This document shows positions 1 through 7,003 of a DNA stretch of 8,325 bases, one piece after another. A model generated the notes under the pieces. It saw nothing but the letters and a program-made list of their open reading frames with translations, searched no databases and was not told the origin of the DNA. Source of the stretch: Anaerolineae bacterium (GTDB lineage: Bacteria; Chloroflexota; Anaerolineae; J102); the NCBI GenBank assembly GCA_015493675.1, contig WGCR01000415.1:1-8325 (forward strand), in the 5' to 3' direction. Position numbers and translations under genes: made by a program. The first letter of the stretch is position 1; the number at the start of each line of letters is the position of its first letter.

Positions 1-1499
1 AGATCATGCAGGAACTCGAACACGCTCCAGATCTCGGCCGGATTCTGGAAGGGCGCCAACAGATTGGGCCGCCACGCCCGTTCCTGATCCGAGGGCAGCT
101 CGCTGACGTGCATGGCCGCCCATTCGGCCAGGGCCACGAACAAGCCGCTGCGCAGATCGCCATAGGGCGCACGCAGCCGCCGCCGCTGCAATCCCCAGTA
201 GATGAGCAGCACCACCACCACGGCCACCAGGCTGAACGCCGGATTGATGATGAACATCACCGCCAGGGAGCCCACCGCGCCCAGCAAGGGCACGATAACC
301 GGCACTCGCAACAGGGGCCGAAAGCTGGTCAGCTTCAACCGCTCTTCCAGCAGCAGCACCACGTTGATCATGGCGTAGGTGATGAGGAAGAACATGGTGA
401 TGAGCGGGGCGATGGCGTTGAGATTGCGAAGCAACAAGGCCAGCAGCACGATGACGCCCGTAAACACCAGCGCGGCCCGGGGCTCGCCATTGGCCCCGCG
501 TCGGGCCAGCACATCGCCCTTGGGAATGACGTTGTGCGCGGCCAGGGCCTGCAAAATGCGGGGCGCGCCCACCAGCGAGGATAGACCCGACGAAAAGGTC
601 GCCCCCAGCAGGCCCGCCAGCACCGCGGGCGGCCACAGCGATTTCTCGACCATGATGGTGTAATTCCGCACCAGCTCATCGGGCGAAGCCACTCGCGCGA
701 ACCAGTAGGCCAGGGCCAGATAGATGCCCAGACTCAGGGCAATGGCCGACATCGTGCCCACGGGAATGTTGCGCCGCGGCTCTTTCAGCTCGCCCGACAT
801 ATTCGCGCCCGCCATGATGCCTGTCACCGCGGGAAAGAATACCGCAAACACATACCAGAAGCTCACGCTCTGAAAGCCATTCTCCGGCGTCCCCGGGAAA
901 TTCCCGATCCAGGTGGGCTGATAGGGCAGCGGGCCGGTGAAAAAGGTGGCGAAAGCCGAGATCAGCGAGATGGCGACGATGACCAGAATCACATATTGCA
1001 CCCGAAAGGCCAGATTGGCGCTGAGCCAGGCGATGAGGAACAGCACGGCGAAAGTGACGAGATCGACGATCAGGGCCGGATGGGTGGGAAACAGACGCAG
1101 CCAGCCTTCGCGGAAGCCGAAGATGTACATGGTCACGGCCAGAACCTGGGCCAGATAGAAGGAAAGGCCGATGCTGCCGCCCGCCTCCAGCCCCAGGGCC
1201 TGGGTGATGATGGAGAACGCGCCGCCCGCGCCAATGCGAATATTCGTGGTGATGGAGGAAAGGGAAAGCCCTGTAAACGCCACAATGCCGCCCGCCAGCA
1301 GAATAATGGCCCACGCGCCCAGCAGGCCCGCATTGCCCACCACCCAGCCCTCGCGCAGATACATGATCACGCCGAGGATGGTGAGCAGGGTGGGCACGAA
1401 CACGCCGGAGAAGGCGCCGAACTTCCGCACTTCGGGCGATTCGCGGGCGTCGACTTGTTGTTGCAGCGAAACGGTTGAGGAGGAGATTGGAGACGACAT
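1..1499 (-). CDS. Cation-chloride cotransporter (SLC12/CCC family, APC superfamily), C-terminus beyond window
   Basis: This is an inner-membrane secondary transporter, predicted to move chloride together with Na+ and/or K+. The frame is open from ATG at 1499 to the left edge, giving 499 visible codons. Family signatures seen are GVFVPTLLTILGV (residues 32-44, TM1), AVTMYIFGF (121-129, TM3), FFPAVTGIMAGANMSGEL (221-238, TM6) and ATFSSGLSSLVGAPR (300-314, TM8). About 12 hydrophobic segments are followed by AWRPNLL (475-481), the usual junction to the cytosolic domain, which in this family has a Usp-like fold. By recalled alignment with NKCC1, Tyr125 matches the K+-site tyrosine and Ala300, Ser303 and Ser304 match the Na+-site residues. 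No Shine-Dalgarno is obvious. An in-frame TAA lies just upstream, so only TTG at 1505 competes as start. It is the last visible gene of the minus-strand cluster, 53 bp after the SulP stop. A generic amino-acid permease is a less likely reading. Confidence 0.9.
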   Translation of the reverse strand, partial: MSSPISSSTVSLQQQVDARESPEVRKFGAFSGVFVPTLLTILGVIMYLREGWVVGNAGLLGAWAIILLAGGIVAFTGLSLSSITTNIRIGAGGAFSIITQALGLEAGGSIGLSFYLAQVLAVTMYIFGFREGWLRLFPTHPALIVDLVTFAVLFLIAWLSANLAFRVQYVILVIVAISLISAFATFFTGPLPYQPTWIGNFPGTPENGFQSVSFWYVFAVFFPAVTGIMAGANMSGELKEPRRNIPVGTMSAIALSLGIYLALAYWFARVASPDELVRNYTIMVEKSLWPPAVLAGLLGATFSSGLSSLVGAPRILQALAAHNVIPKGDVLARRGANGEPRAALVFTGVIVLLALLLRNLNAIAPLITMFFLITYAMINVVLLLEERLKLTSFRPLLRVPVIVPLLGAVGSLAVMFIINPAFSLVAVVVVLLIYWGLQRRRLRAPYGDLRSGLFVALAEWAAMHVSELPSDQERAWRPNLLAPFQNPAEIWSVFEFLHD

Positions 1500-1522
1500 A
1501 GCCAATCGATTTTATCTTTGAC

Positions 1523-1543
1523 ATGAAATATGAAACATGATAC
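1523..1543. repeat. Three tandem heptamers (ATGAAAT, ATGAAAC, ATGATAC)
   Basis: Three consecutive 7 bp units fill the short gap between the SulP stop and the cotransporter start. The gap is AT-rich compared with its surroundings. It may affect initiation or mRNA structure upstream of the cotransporter gene, which lacks a clear Shine-Dalgarno. Function is unknown and chance is possible. Confidence 0.4.
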
Positions 1544-1552
1544 GCAAGGCCG

Positions 1553-3265
1553 TCACGTTTCACTCTTGAAAGATGCCAGCTTTTCCCGCTGCCGCTCAAA
1601 GGCGATAACCGCCTCCTTCACCGATTTGAAGCAGTGGCTCACGCCAATGACGTCGATGATCTCCATCCGGCGCAGTTTATCGAAGACCGGGTCCTTCACC
1701 TGCGCCAGCCACAAGTCGATGCCCCGCTTGGCCAGCTTGGCGTTCAGCTTCTTCAGCGCGTCTGCGCCGGTGATGTCCACATCGTTGATGGTCTCGGCGT
1801 TGACGATGACCACCTCCACCGGCTCTTTGGCCCGGGCCACCTCTCGCAGCACGCTGGCGACGAAGTAGCTGCTGTCAGGGAAGGTGAGCTGGGCATCGAT
1901 ACGGAAGATGAGCAGGCCCGGGAAGGTGCGAGCCTCGGGATGGCGGGCGATATCGCGGTAGGTGCAGCCGTCAGGCATCTGGCCGATGACCGCAACGCCC
2001 GGATGCGCCGATCGCCAGATAAGTACCAACAGCGAGAGGGCCACGCCCAACCCCACGCCGGGCAGCACGCCCAGAATCAGCACCCCGAACAGCGCCACCA
2101 TAGCCAGACCGAATTCCAGGGGATTGTAATGCCAGAAGCGGGCCAGCTTGCGGGTCTGATCCAGCTCCATCATCGCCGCGATGACGATGGCTGCCAGGGT
2201 GGCATAGGGCAGATTTTCCAGCAGAGGCATGAGGAAACGCAGAGTCAACAGCACCAGCACGCCCGTGAACACATAAGCCAGCTGCGTCTTGCCGCCCGCG
2301 CTCATCGCCACCGAGGTTTTGGACAGGCTACCGACGGCGATAAACCCACCACTGACGCCCGCACCCAGGTTGGCCGCTCCCAGGGCGATGAGCTCCTGAT
2401 CCGGGTCCGCCTCGCCGCCGCCTCTCAGGGCCGCGCCCTCGTCCGAAGCCAGGGTCTCGATGTAGCCCAGCAGCACGATGGCCAATGCGCCCGGGATCAG
2501 CTTCAGATAGTCGGATGGCGCAACATCGGGCAGGCGCAGCGAGGGCAGATGCGCGCCCAGCATTCCCACCACCCGCACGCCATCCTCGGCCAGTCCCAGC
2601 ATCGTCACCAGAATGATCGCCAGCGTGACGGTGATCAGGCCCGCGGGCAGCCGCGGCGCCCATCGCCTGAGCAAAAACAACAGCATCAGGCTGCCCAAAC
2701 CGATGGCCGGAACCAGCCAGCTCATCTGGGATGATTCCTGAATGATTCCCCACAGCTTCACAAAGAACCTGCCATGCGCCTCGGGAACGCCCAGCAGCGC
2801 CGGAACCTGGCCCAAAATCGTCACCAACACGATGCCTTCCAGAAAGCCCGTCATCACCGGCTGCGAGATGAAGCTGGCGATCCAGCCCATCTTTAGCAAC
2901 CCAAACACGAAGAAGAACACGCCCACTGCGATGGCCAGGGCCGAGGTCAGGGCCATGAAGCGGGCGCTGCCCGCCCCGGCCAATCCTCCCACCACGCTGG
3001 CGGAAATCAGCGCCGTGGCCGAATCCGGGCCCACCACCATCAACCGGGAGCTGCCCAGAATGGCGTAGGCGAACAGGGGCAGGGGCACGGTGTAGAGGCC
3101 CATCAGCGGGGGCACATGGGCGATGCCCGCGTAGGCCATGGCCTCGGGAACCATCACCATCCACACCGTCAGCCCGGCGATGAGGTCGGGCCGCAGCCAC
3201 CTGCGCTGATACCGCGGCAGCCACTTGAGAATGGGAAAATAGCGCTGGAGCGAAGAGACGTTCAT
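1553..3265 (-). CDS. SulP family anion transporter with C-terminal STAS domain
   Basis: This membrane permease of the SulP (SLC26-like) family moves anions such as sulfate, bicarbonate or dicarboxylates; the substrate cannot be told from sequence. The product is 570 residues, normal for the family. The N-terminal transport domain shows GLTVWMVMVPEAMAYAGIAH (31-50), GLYTVPLPLFAYAILGSS (56-73) and VVGPDSATA (77-85), then GVSGGFIAVGSLSKTSVAMS (303-322). Repeated hydrophobic helices run to about residue 417. A STAS domain follows at about 448-556, with the core NDVDITGADAL at 494-504. ATG at 3265 was chosen because the homology begins close behind it; GTG at 3292 would add nine residues, and neither has a clear Shine-Dalgarno. 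It lies between the MarC-type and cotransporter genes on the same strand, and the gap before it carries an octamer repeat. BicA-like bicarbonate uptake is one possibility. Confidence 0.93.
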   Translation of the reverse strand: MNVSSLQRYFPILKWLPRYQRRWLRPDLIAGLTVWMVMVPEAMAYAGIAHVPPLMGLYTVPLPLFAYAILGSSRLMVVGPDSATALISASVVGGLAGAGSARFMALTSALAIAVGVFFFVFGLLKMGWIASFISQPVMTGFLEGIVLVTILGQVPALLGVPEAHGRFFVKLWGIIQESSQMSWLVPAIGLGSLMLLFLLRRWAPRLPAGLITVTLAIILVTMLGLAEDGVRVVGMLGAHLPSLRLPDVAPSDYLKLIPGALAIVLLGYIETLASDEGAALRGGGEADPDQELIALGAANLGAGVSGGFIAVGSLSKTSVAMSAGGKTQLAYVFTGVLVLLTLRFLMPLLENLPYATLAAIVIAAMMELDQTRKLARFWHYNPLEFGLAMVALFGVLILGVLPGVGLGVALSLLVLIWRSAHPGVAVIGQMPDGCTYRDIARHPEARTFPGLLIFRIDAQLTFPDSSYFVASVLREVARAKEPVEVVIVNAETINDVDITGADALKKLNAKLAKRGIDLWLAQVKDPVFDKLRRMEIIDVIGVSHCFKSVKEAVIAFERQREKLASFKSET

Positions 3266-3324
3266 GATTGTTTCAAAAAGTCTATCTCGCACTAAGCTGT
3301 CAGGTCTTTTTTGCTTCTTCTTCC

Positions 3325-3348
3325 CTTTGCGTCTTGGCGACTTTGCGT
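3325..3348. repeat. Octamer repeat tract CTTTGCGT / CTTGGCGA / CTTTGCGT
   Basis: Three consecutive 8 bp units lie in the gap between the MarC-type and SulP genes. They follow a T-rich stretch at about 3305-3322. The units match the CTTTGTGN octamers of the inverted repeat at 8126-8215, so this is probably the same dispersed repeat family. Similar intergenic tracts are common in several environmental bacterial groups, and their function is not established. Confidence 0.7.
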
Positions 3349-3361
3349 GAGATATTGAGGA

Positions 3362-3982
3362 TTACCCCCACATCGCCTTGACGCCGGTGATGATGAACTC
3401 CACGGCGATGGCCATGAGGATGAGGCCCATGAGACGCACGAGGATATTGTTGCCGGTTTTGCCCAGCCATTTGCTGATGGGCGTGGCCAGATACAGCGCC
3501 AGCCACACCGACGCGGCAACGCCGACGATGATGACCGTCAGGATCACCCGCTCGGTGACGCCGCCCAGGTTGTGCGCATCCAGGATGACCGTGCTGATGG
3601 CCCCGGGCCCGGCCAGCAGGGGGATGGCCAGGGGCACGATGGCCACCGAGTCTTTATCCTGGGCCTCCTGATGCTCCTCATTGGTGCGCTTGGCCCGACT
3701 GGGGCGGGCGTGCATCATATCCACCGCCATCAGCAGGATGAGGATGCCGCCGCCCACGCGGAAGGCGTCAATGCTGATGCCGAAGAATGTGAGGATGCTG
3801 TCACCCACCCAGGCGGAGACAACGAGGATGATCCCCACCGCAACCGACGTCACGAGCGCAGTCCTGCGGCGTTCGGCGGTCTCCTGATCCGCTGTCAGAT
3901 CAAGAAAGACCGGGATAGCGCCGATGGGGTTGAGGATGGCGAATAATCCGGTGATAATGACGGCGTACTGGCTCCATTGCAT
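3362..3982 (-). CDS. MarC/SnatA-family integral membrane protein (YchE-like)
   Basis: This is a roughly six-helix inner-membrane protein of the MarC family (UPF0056), 206 residues, normal length. The signature LNPIGAIPVFLDL is at 17-29 and its internal-repeat counterpart VPLAIPLLAGPGAIS at 116-130. FGISIDAFRVGGGILIL (67-83) and RLMGLILMAIAVEFIITG (183-200) closely resemble E. coli YchE. Family members studied include SnatA, a Na+-dependent amino-acid transporter of Thermococcus; the old link of MarC to antibiotic resistance is not supported. A charged cytosolic loop lies at about 92-111. ATG at 3982 has GAGGAG nine bases upstream and starts right before the first helix. An in-frame ATG at 4021 would add 13 residues; its GAGGAG lies only four bases away. 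The gene sits inside the anion-transporter cluster. Its substrate is unknown. Confidence 0.92.
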   Translation of the reverse strand: MQWSQYAVIITGLFAILNPIGAIPVFLDLTADQETAERRRTALVTSVAVGIILVVSAWVGDSILTFFGISIDAFRVGGGILILLMAVDMMHARPSRAKRTNEEHQEAQDKDSVAIVPLAIPLLAGPGAISTVILDAHNLGGVTERVILTVIIVGVAASVWLALYLATPISKWLGKTGNNILVRLMGLILMAIAVEFIITGVKAMWG

Positions 3983-3991
3983 AGGCGATTT

Positions 3992-3997
3992 CTCCTC
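3992..3997 (-). promoter_or_regulatory. Shine-Dalgarno GAGGAG deciding the MarC-type start
   Basis: GAGGAG on the minus strand is nine bases upstream of ATG 3982. A second GAGGAG at 4026-4031 lies four bases upstream of in-frame ATG 4021. The wider spacing and the protein alignment favour 3982, but both starts could be used. Confidence 0.6.
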
Positions 3998-4090
3998 AGA
4001 TAAATAACCGGAAAGGGGCATAGTGCTCCTCTCCGGTGTATTGTCTCGTAAAACGGGTCAGGATGCAATCCGATACGGGAGCATCATGCG

Positions 4091-4357
4091 CTACAAATCC
4101 TCGGCAAGCTCATCCGCCCAGGTTTTGTTGCCCTGCCACACATGCACGCCCGTGGCAATGACGCCGGTGATGAGCGCAAAAACCAGAAACATCACCTGAT
4201 TGAACACCTCGAAGGCGAGAAAGTCGGTCAGTGCGAAGATGAGGTAGGCGAAGAAGGTGTAAACGATGTAGAGCTTGATGATATGCCAGATGGAAAAATG
4301 TCCGATGTGACCTTTTTTATGCGGTTGGGGGTGGCGTTGATGATTTCGTTCGGTCAT
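4091..4357 (-). CDS. Small two-helix membrane protein of unknown function, overlapping the ClC gene
   Basis: I do not recognise a family. The 88-residue product has a His/Lys-rich hydrophilic N-terminus (about 1-22, including HQRHPQPHKKGH). Two hydrophobic segments follow at about 25-49 and 51-74, then a short polar tail rich in Asp and Glu (WADELAEDL). It is probably an inner-membrane hairpin with both ends on the same side. ATG at 4357 was chosen because GGAG lies seven bases upstream at 4365-4368 and the upstream part of the open frame (to 4522) has no membrane-protein character. The first 41 bp overlap the end of the ClC gene in another frame, so translational coupling is likely. The position suggests an accessory or regulatory subunit of the ClC protein or of the operon's transporters; this is inference only. 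Confidence 0.78.
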   Translation of the reverse strand: MTERNHQRHPQPHKKGHIGHFSIWHIIKLYIVYTFFAYLIFALTDFLAFEVFNQVMFLVFALITGVIATGVHVWQGNKTWADELAEDL

Positions 4358-6053
4358 TGGGCGTCTCCATGAATTCGTGATCGAATTGGAAGTAGCTGGA
4401 AAGATGTTCCCATGTTTGGGGCGTGGCAATGAACAGCACCCGGTCACATGGCTTGAAAATGAGATCGCCGTAGGGGATGAGGGTGCGACCGTTGCGGAAG
4501 ATCGCAGACACCCGCACATCATCTTTCAAATCGGATGGGAGGATGCTGACCAGATTCCGCACCCGTTTTCCGACCAGCGGGCTCTTTTCGGGCAGGCGCC
4601 CCAGACGCAATTGCTTGTCGTCCGCAAGATCGATAGGAACGCCCGTTTCCAGAAGACGCTCCAGGTCTACATGCTCGCCCTTTGGCGAAAGTTCGATGTT
4701 GTGATTCTTGAGGATATGAATGGCGGCTTTGAGATAGTCGCCATGATGTGCGGGCGAGTCCGCCCGGCCCGGCACCTGACCTTCGTACAGGCTTTTGTAT
4801 TTCAATTTGGATGTCAGCAGCGTCTCCACGATATAGCTGATGGAGACGGCCAGAGCCGCAGCCACCAACAGATGATAACCGCCGGTCATCTCGGTGACCA
4901 TGAGCAGGGTGGCCATGGGCACCCGGGCCGCGCCGGCAAAGACCGCTGCCATGCCCACCACCACGAAAGCCGCGGACGAAAGATGAAAGAGGGAGGCCAT
5001 CACCCCGCCCAGCATCGCGCCCACGAACAGGCCCGGCGCAAACACGCCGCCCGAGCCGCCCGACGACACTGTCAGGGCCATGGCCACCATCTTGGCGAAC
5101 ACCAAAATCGCCATGGTGGTCAGCGCCATGTTGCCGTTGATGGCCAACTGAATCCAGCCGTAGCCGCCGCCCAGCACCTGGGGCAGCCACATGGCCATCA
5201 GCCCCATCATCAGGCCGCCGATGGCCGGTTTGATGTGCGGCGGAATGGGTATGGCGTGAAACGCGTCCCGGGTGTAATAAAAGATGGAAGGCAGCATGGC
5301 CGCCACCACGCCGCCCACCAATCCCAGCAAAATATACCAGAGATAATCGCTGGCCGCGGGCATGCCCATGGCGGGCACGGTGAACAGGGGATCGAAGCCC
5401 ACAAACAGGCCATTGATGGTGTAGGCCACGATGGAAGCCAGCAGCACGTAAAGCAAGGCGAAAGCCTCGAACTCCATGCTGGCGTAAAGCACCTCGATGG
5501 CGAAGAAAGCCGTGCCCACGGGCGAGCGAAAGATGGCGGCCAGGCCCGCGCCCATGCCCATCAGCACCAGCAACCGCCGTTCTTCTTCCGGGCGGTGGAA
5601 GAGGGTGGCGTAAATGGAGCCGATGCCCGCGCTGATGAGGGCGGTCGGGCCTTCGCGACCGGCCGCGCCCCCCGAACCGATGGTGATGGCCGACGCCACC
5701 GCCTTCAGGGGCGACACTCGGGCGCGGATGAAGCCCCCGGCGTAGTGATAGGCTTTCACCGCGGTGTCGGTGCCGTGGCCTTCGGCTTCGGGCGCAAAGC
5801 TGTAAACCAGCAGGCCCGAGAGCAAGCCGCCGATGGTGGTGATGATGGGAATGAACCACAGCCAGTGCGGGCCGATGACTTCGGTGAGAACGCCTCCCTC
5901 TTCGGGCAGGCCGGGCGGGTGATACTGGGCGAAATTCAGAAAGATATCTTGCGACCAATGCAATAGCAGCATGAAAACCTGCGCCGCCAACGCACCCACC
6001 ACGCCCAAGAGGATCGAGTCAAAGATCAATTGATGCTGTCTTTTGCCTGGCAT
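4317..6053 (-). CDS. ClC-family chloride channel/transporter with C-terminal TrkA-C domain
   Basis: This integral membrane protein conducts or exchanges chloride or related anions. It has 578 residues: a ClC domain at about 10-415 and a TrkA-C (RCK_C) type domain at about 477-556, instead of the CBS pair often found in this family. GREGP is at 132-136, with Glu134 as the external gating glutamate, and GGVFAP is at 335-340. EMTGGYHLL has Tyr393 matching Tyr445 of E. coli ClC-ec1. Two positions differ from ClC-ec1: GHGTD (92-96) replaces GSGIP, so His93 stands for Ser107, and IEVL (186-189) puts Val188 at internal proton glutamate Glu203. Many ClC channels also have Val there, so channel-like behaviour or weaker H+ coupling is possible. 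ATG 6053 has AAGGAG eight bases upstream. The gene starts 18 bp after the stress-protein stop and overlaps the following small gene by 41 bp. Confidence 0.95.
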   Translation of the reverse strand: MPGKRQHQLIFDSILLGVVGALAAQVFMLLLHWSQDIFLNFAQYHPPGLPEEGGVLTEVIGPHWLWFIPIITTIGGLLSGLLVYSFAPEAEGHGTDTAVKAYHYAGGFIRARVSPLKAVASAITIGSGGAAGREGPTALISAGIGSIYATLFHRPEEERRLLVLMGMGAGLAAIFRSPVGTAFFAIEVLYASMEFEAFALLYVLLASIVAYTINGLFVGFDPLFTVPAMGMPAASDYLWYILLGLVGGVVAAMLPSIFYYTRDAFHAIPIPPHIKPAIGGLMMGLMAMWLPQVLGGGYGWIQLAINGNMALTTMAILVFAKMVAMALTVSSGGSGGVFAPGLFVGAMLGGVMASLFHLSSAAFVVVGMAAVFAGAARVPMATLLMVTEMTGGYHLLVAAALAVSISYIVETLLTSKLKYKSLYEGQVPGRADSPAHHGDYLKAAIHILKNHNIELSPKGEHVDLERLLETGVPIDLADDKQLRLGRLPEKSPLVGKRVRNLVSILPSDLKDDVRVSAIFRNGRTLIPYGDLIFKPCDRVLFIATPQTWEHLSSYFQFDHEFMETPNDRTKSSTPPPTA

Positions 6054-6071
6054 TTGCTCTGCTCCTTCCGA

Positions 6072-6932
6072 TTAACGGACGATGATAACCGGAATCTGCG
6101 TCTCTTGCAGCACTTTATCCAGAGGCGTTCCCAGGATTTCGTCCAAAATCGCCAGATGGCGATGGACATAGCTCATCACGATCAGATCCACGTTTTCCTC
6201 TTCGGCCACGGCCACCAGGGCCTCGGCGCGCTTCTCCGCACGGCGCACAAAGCGGTAATGAGGTCGATCTTCCTCCGCGATGCGGGCCAGCACCTGATCT
6301 TGCCAGTCTTGGGCCTGAACGTCGGTCGGATCGCCCGCCAGCACCACGAGCACGTCTGCGTTCAGATCTCGCTGCAAGATGGTCACACCGTGCAGCGCCT
6401 TCATCGAGCGCTCATCATCGCCAGTGAAGACGAACATCAAACGAGATGCGCGTTCGGGAAGCACATCTCCGGCTGCGATGATGGGGACTTTTGCCTTGTG
6501 CACCACCTGCCAGAAATGCGCGCCCAGATGATGCGGCTGCCCGGCATGGCGATTGCCGCGACGGCCCATGGCGATCATCAACGCCTGTTCAGCCCGCTCC
6601 AGAATCAGGTCTTCCACATTGCCCAGCAGTATCTCCACCTGGACGGGCACATCCGCCAGTTTGGCCTTCAGCTCGACCTGATCCAGCGCCAGCGCGCCCT
6701 GGGCCTCCAGCAGCGCCACCGGATCGTCATCCTCATCGGGATCAACCTTGAACGTGAGCTCGCGATGATAGTCGGAATACGTCTCCAGAGCCAGGGCTTC
6801 ATCCACCACATACAGCGCATGAATGCCATATCCTTGGATTTTCGCCAGCCTGATGGCCATCTCAGCAGCGTTGCGGGCCAGTTGTGAGCCATCGACCGCG
6901 ACCAGTATTTTTCCAGTTGCATTCGCTGCCAT
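6072..6932 (-). CDS. Universal stress protein with two tandem Usp domains
   Basis: This cytosolic UspA-superfamily protein probably binds ATP or another nucleotide; its partners are unknown. The 286 residues form two Usp-like domains, about 5-154 and 160-286. The first opens with KILVAVDGSQLARNAAEMAI (8-27), carrying the VDGS nucleotide-site start, and ends with GRRGNRHAGQPHHLGAHF (123-140), which resembles the G-2x-G-9x-G(S/T) loop but has ten residues between the second and third glycines and Ala instead of Ser/Thr. The second domain ends in VDLIVMSYVHRHL (248-260) and IPVIIV (280-285) and lacks that glycine loop, so it is probably non-binding. An acidic insert, DPDEDDD, lies at 64-70. ATG 6932 has GGAGG seven bases upstream. 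It is the first gene of the minus-strand transporter cluster and probably modulates or reports stress to it. Confidence 0.9.
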   Translation of the reverse strand: MAANATGKILVAVDGSQLARNAAEMAIRLAKIQGYGIHALYVVDEALALETYSDYHRELTFKVDPDEDDDPVALLEAQGALALDQVELKAKLADVPVQVEILLGNVEDLILERAEQALMIAMGRRGNRHAGQPHHLGAHFWQVVHKAKVPIIAAGDVLPERASRLMFVFTGDDERSMKALHGVTILQRDLNADVLVVLAGDPTDVQAQDWQDQVLARIAEEDRPHYRFVRRAEKRAEALVAVAEEENVDLIVMSYVHRHLAILDEILGTPLDKVLQETQIPVIIVR

Positions 6933-6939
6933 AATTCAT

Positions 6940-6944
6940 CCTCC
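6940..6944 (-). promoter_or_regulatory. Strong Shine-Dalgarno (GGAGG) of the stress-protein gene
   Basis: GGAGG lies seven bases upstream of ATG 6932 on the minus strand and fixes the start of the operon's first gene. Confidence 0.8.
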
Positions 6945-6965
6945 TTAATGAAAAGTTGTATGATG

Positions 6966-6994
6966 ATTTCATTCCCATCTTAATCCTATCGCAA
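6966..6994 (-). promoter_or_regulatory. Weak candidate promoter for the transporter operon
   Basis: Read on the minus strand, TTGCGA (6989-6994) and TGAAAT (6966-6971) are separated by 17 bp, each matching four of six bases of the sigma-70 consensus. The start would be near 6959, about 27 bases before the ATG. It is the best pair I found on this strand but is not strong. Confidence 0.3.
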
Positions 6995-7003
6995 GCAACT
7001 TGC
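6991..7003. promoter_or_regulatory. Perfect inverted repeat GCAAG-CAA-CTTGC
   Basis: This five-base perfect inverted repeat with a three-base spacer overlaps the -35 side of the candidate leftward promoter. It lies directly beside the CRP-like site. It could be an operator, but a single short palindrome is weak evidence. Confidence 0.35.

Noticed and set aside
1518..1546. TTGACA on the plus strand as a promoter
   Set aside because: The hexamer at 17 bp spacing is TACGCA, a poor -10, and it would read antisense into the SulP gene with no plus-strand gene to serve.
676..1599. Minus-strand open frame of 307 codons overlapping the left transporter
   Set aside because: It is in a different frame from the cotransporter and encodes an Arg/His-rich product. 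The cotransporter frame carries all the family motifs.
1634..2734. Plus-strand open frame of 366 codons
   Set aside because: It is antisense to the SulP gene and gives a Gln/His/Arg-rich product without recognisable motifs.
4040..4075. TTGCAT/GACAAT pair upstream of the MarC-type gene as an internal promoter
   Set aside because: The match to consensus is weak, particularly the -10, and similar pairs arise by chance. An internal promoter cannot be supported.
4519..5958. Minus-strand open frame of 479 codons within the ClC gene
   Set aside because: It is an out-of-frame shadow with an Arg/His/Gly-rich product and none of the ClC motifs.
4377..5966. Long plus-strand open frame of 529 codons
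   Set aside because: It is antisense to the well-supported ClC gene. Its product is rich in His, Gln, Arg and Gly with no domain or membrane pattern, as expected from GC-rich codon bias on the other strand.
6030..6887. Plus-strand open frame of 285 codons
   Set aside because: It lies opposite the stress-protein gene. Its composition is that of an antisense frame and no family is recognised.
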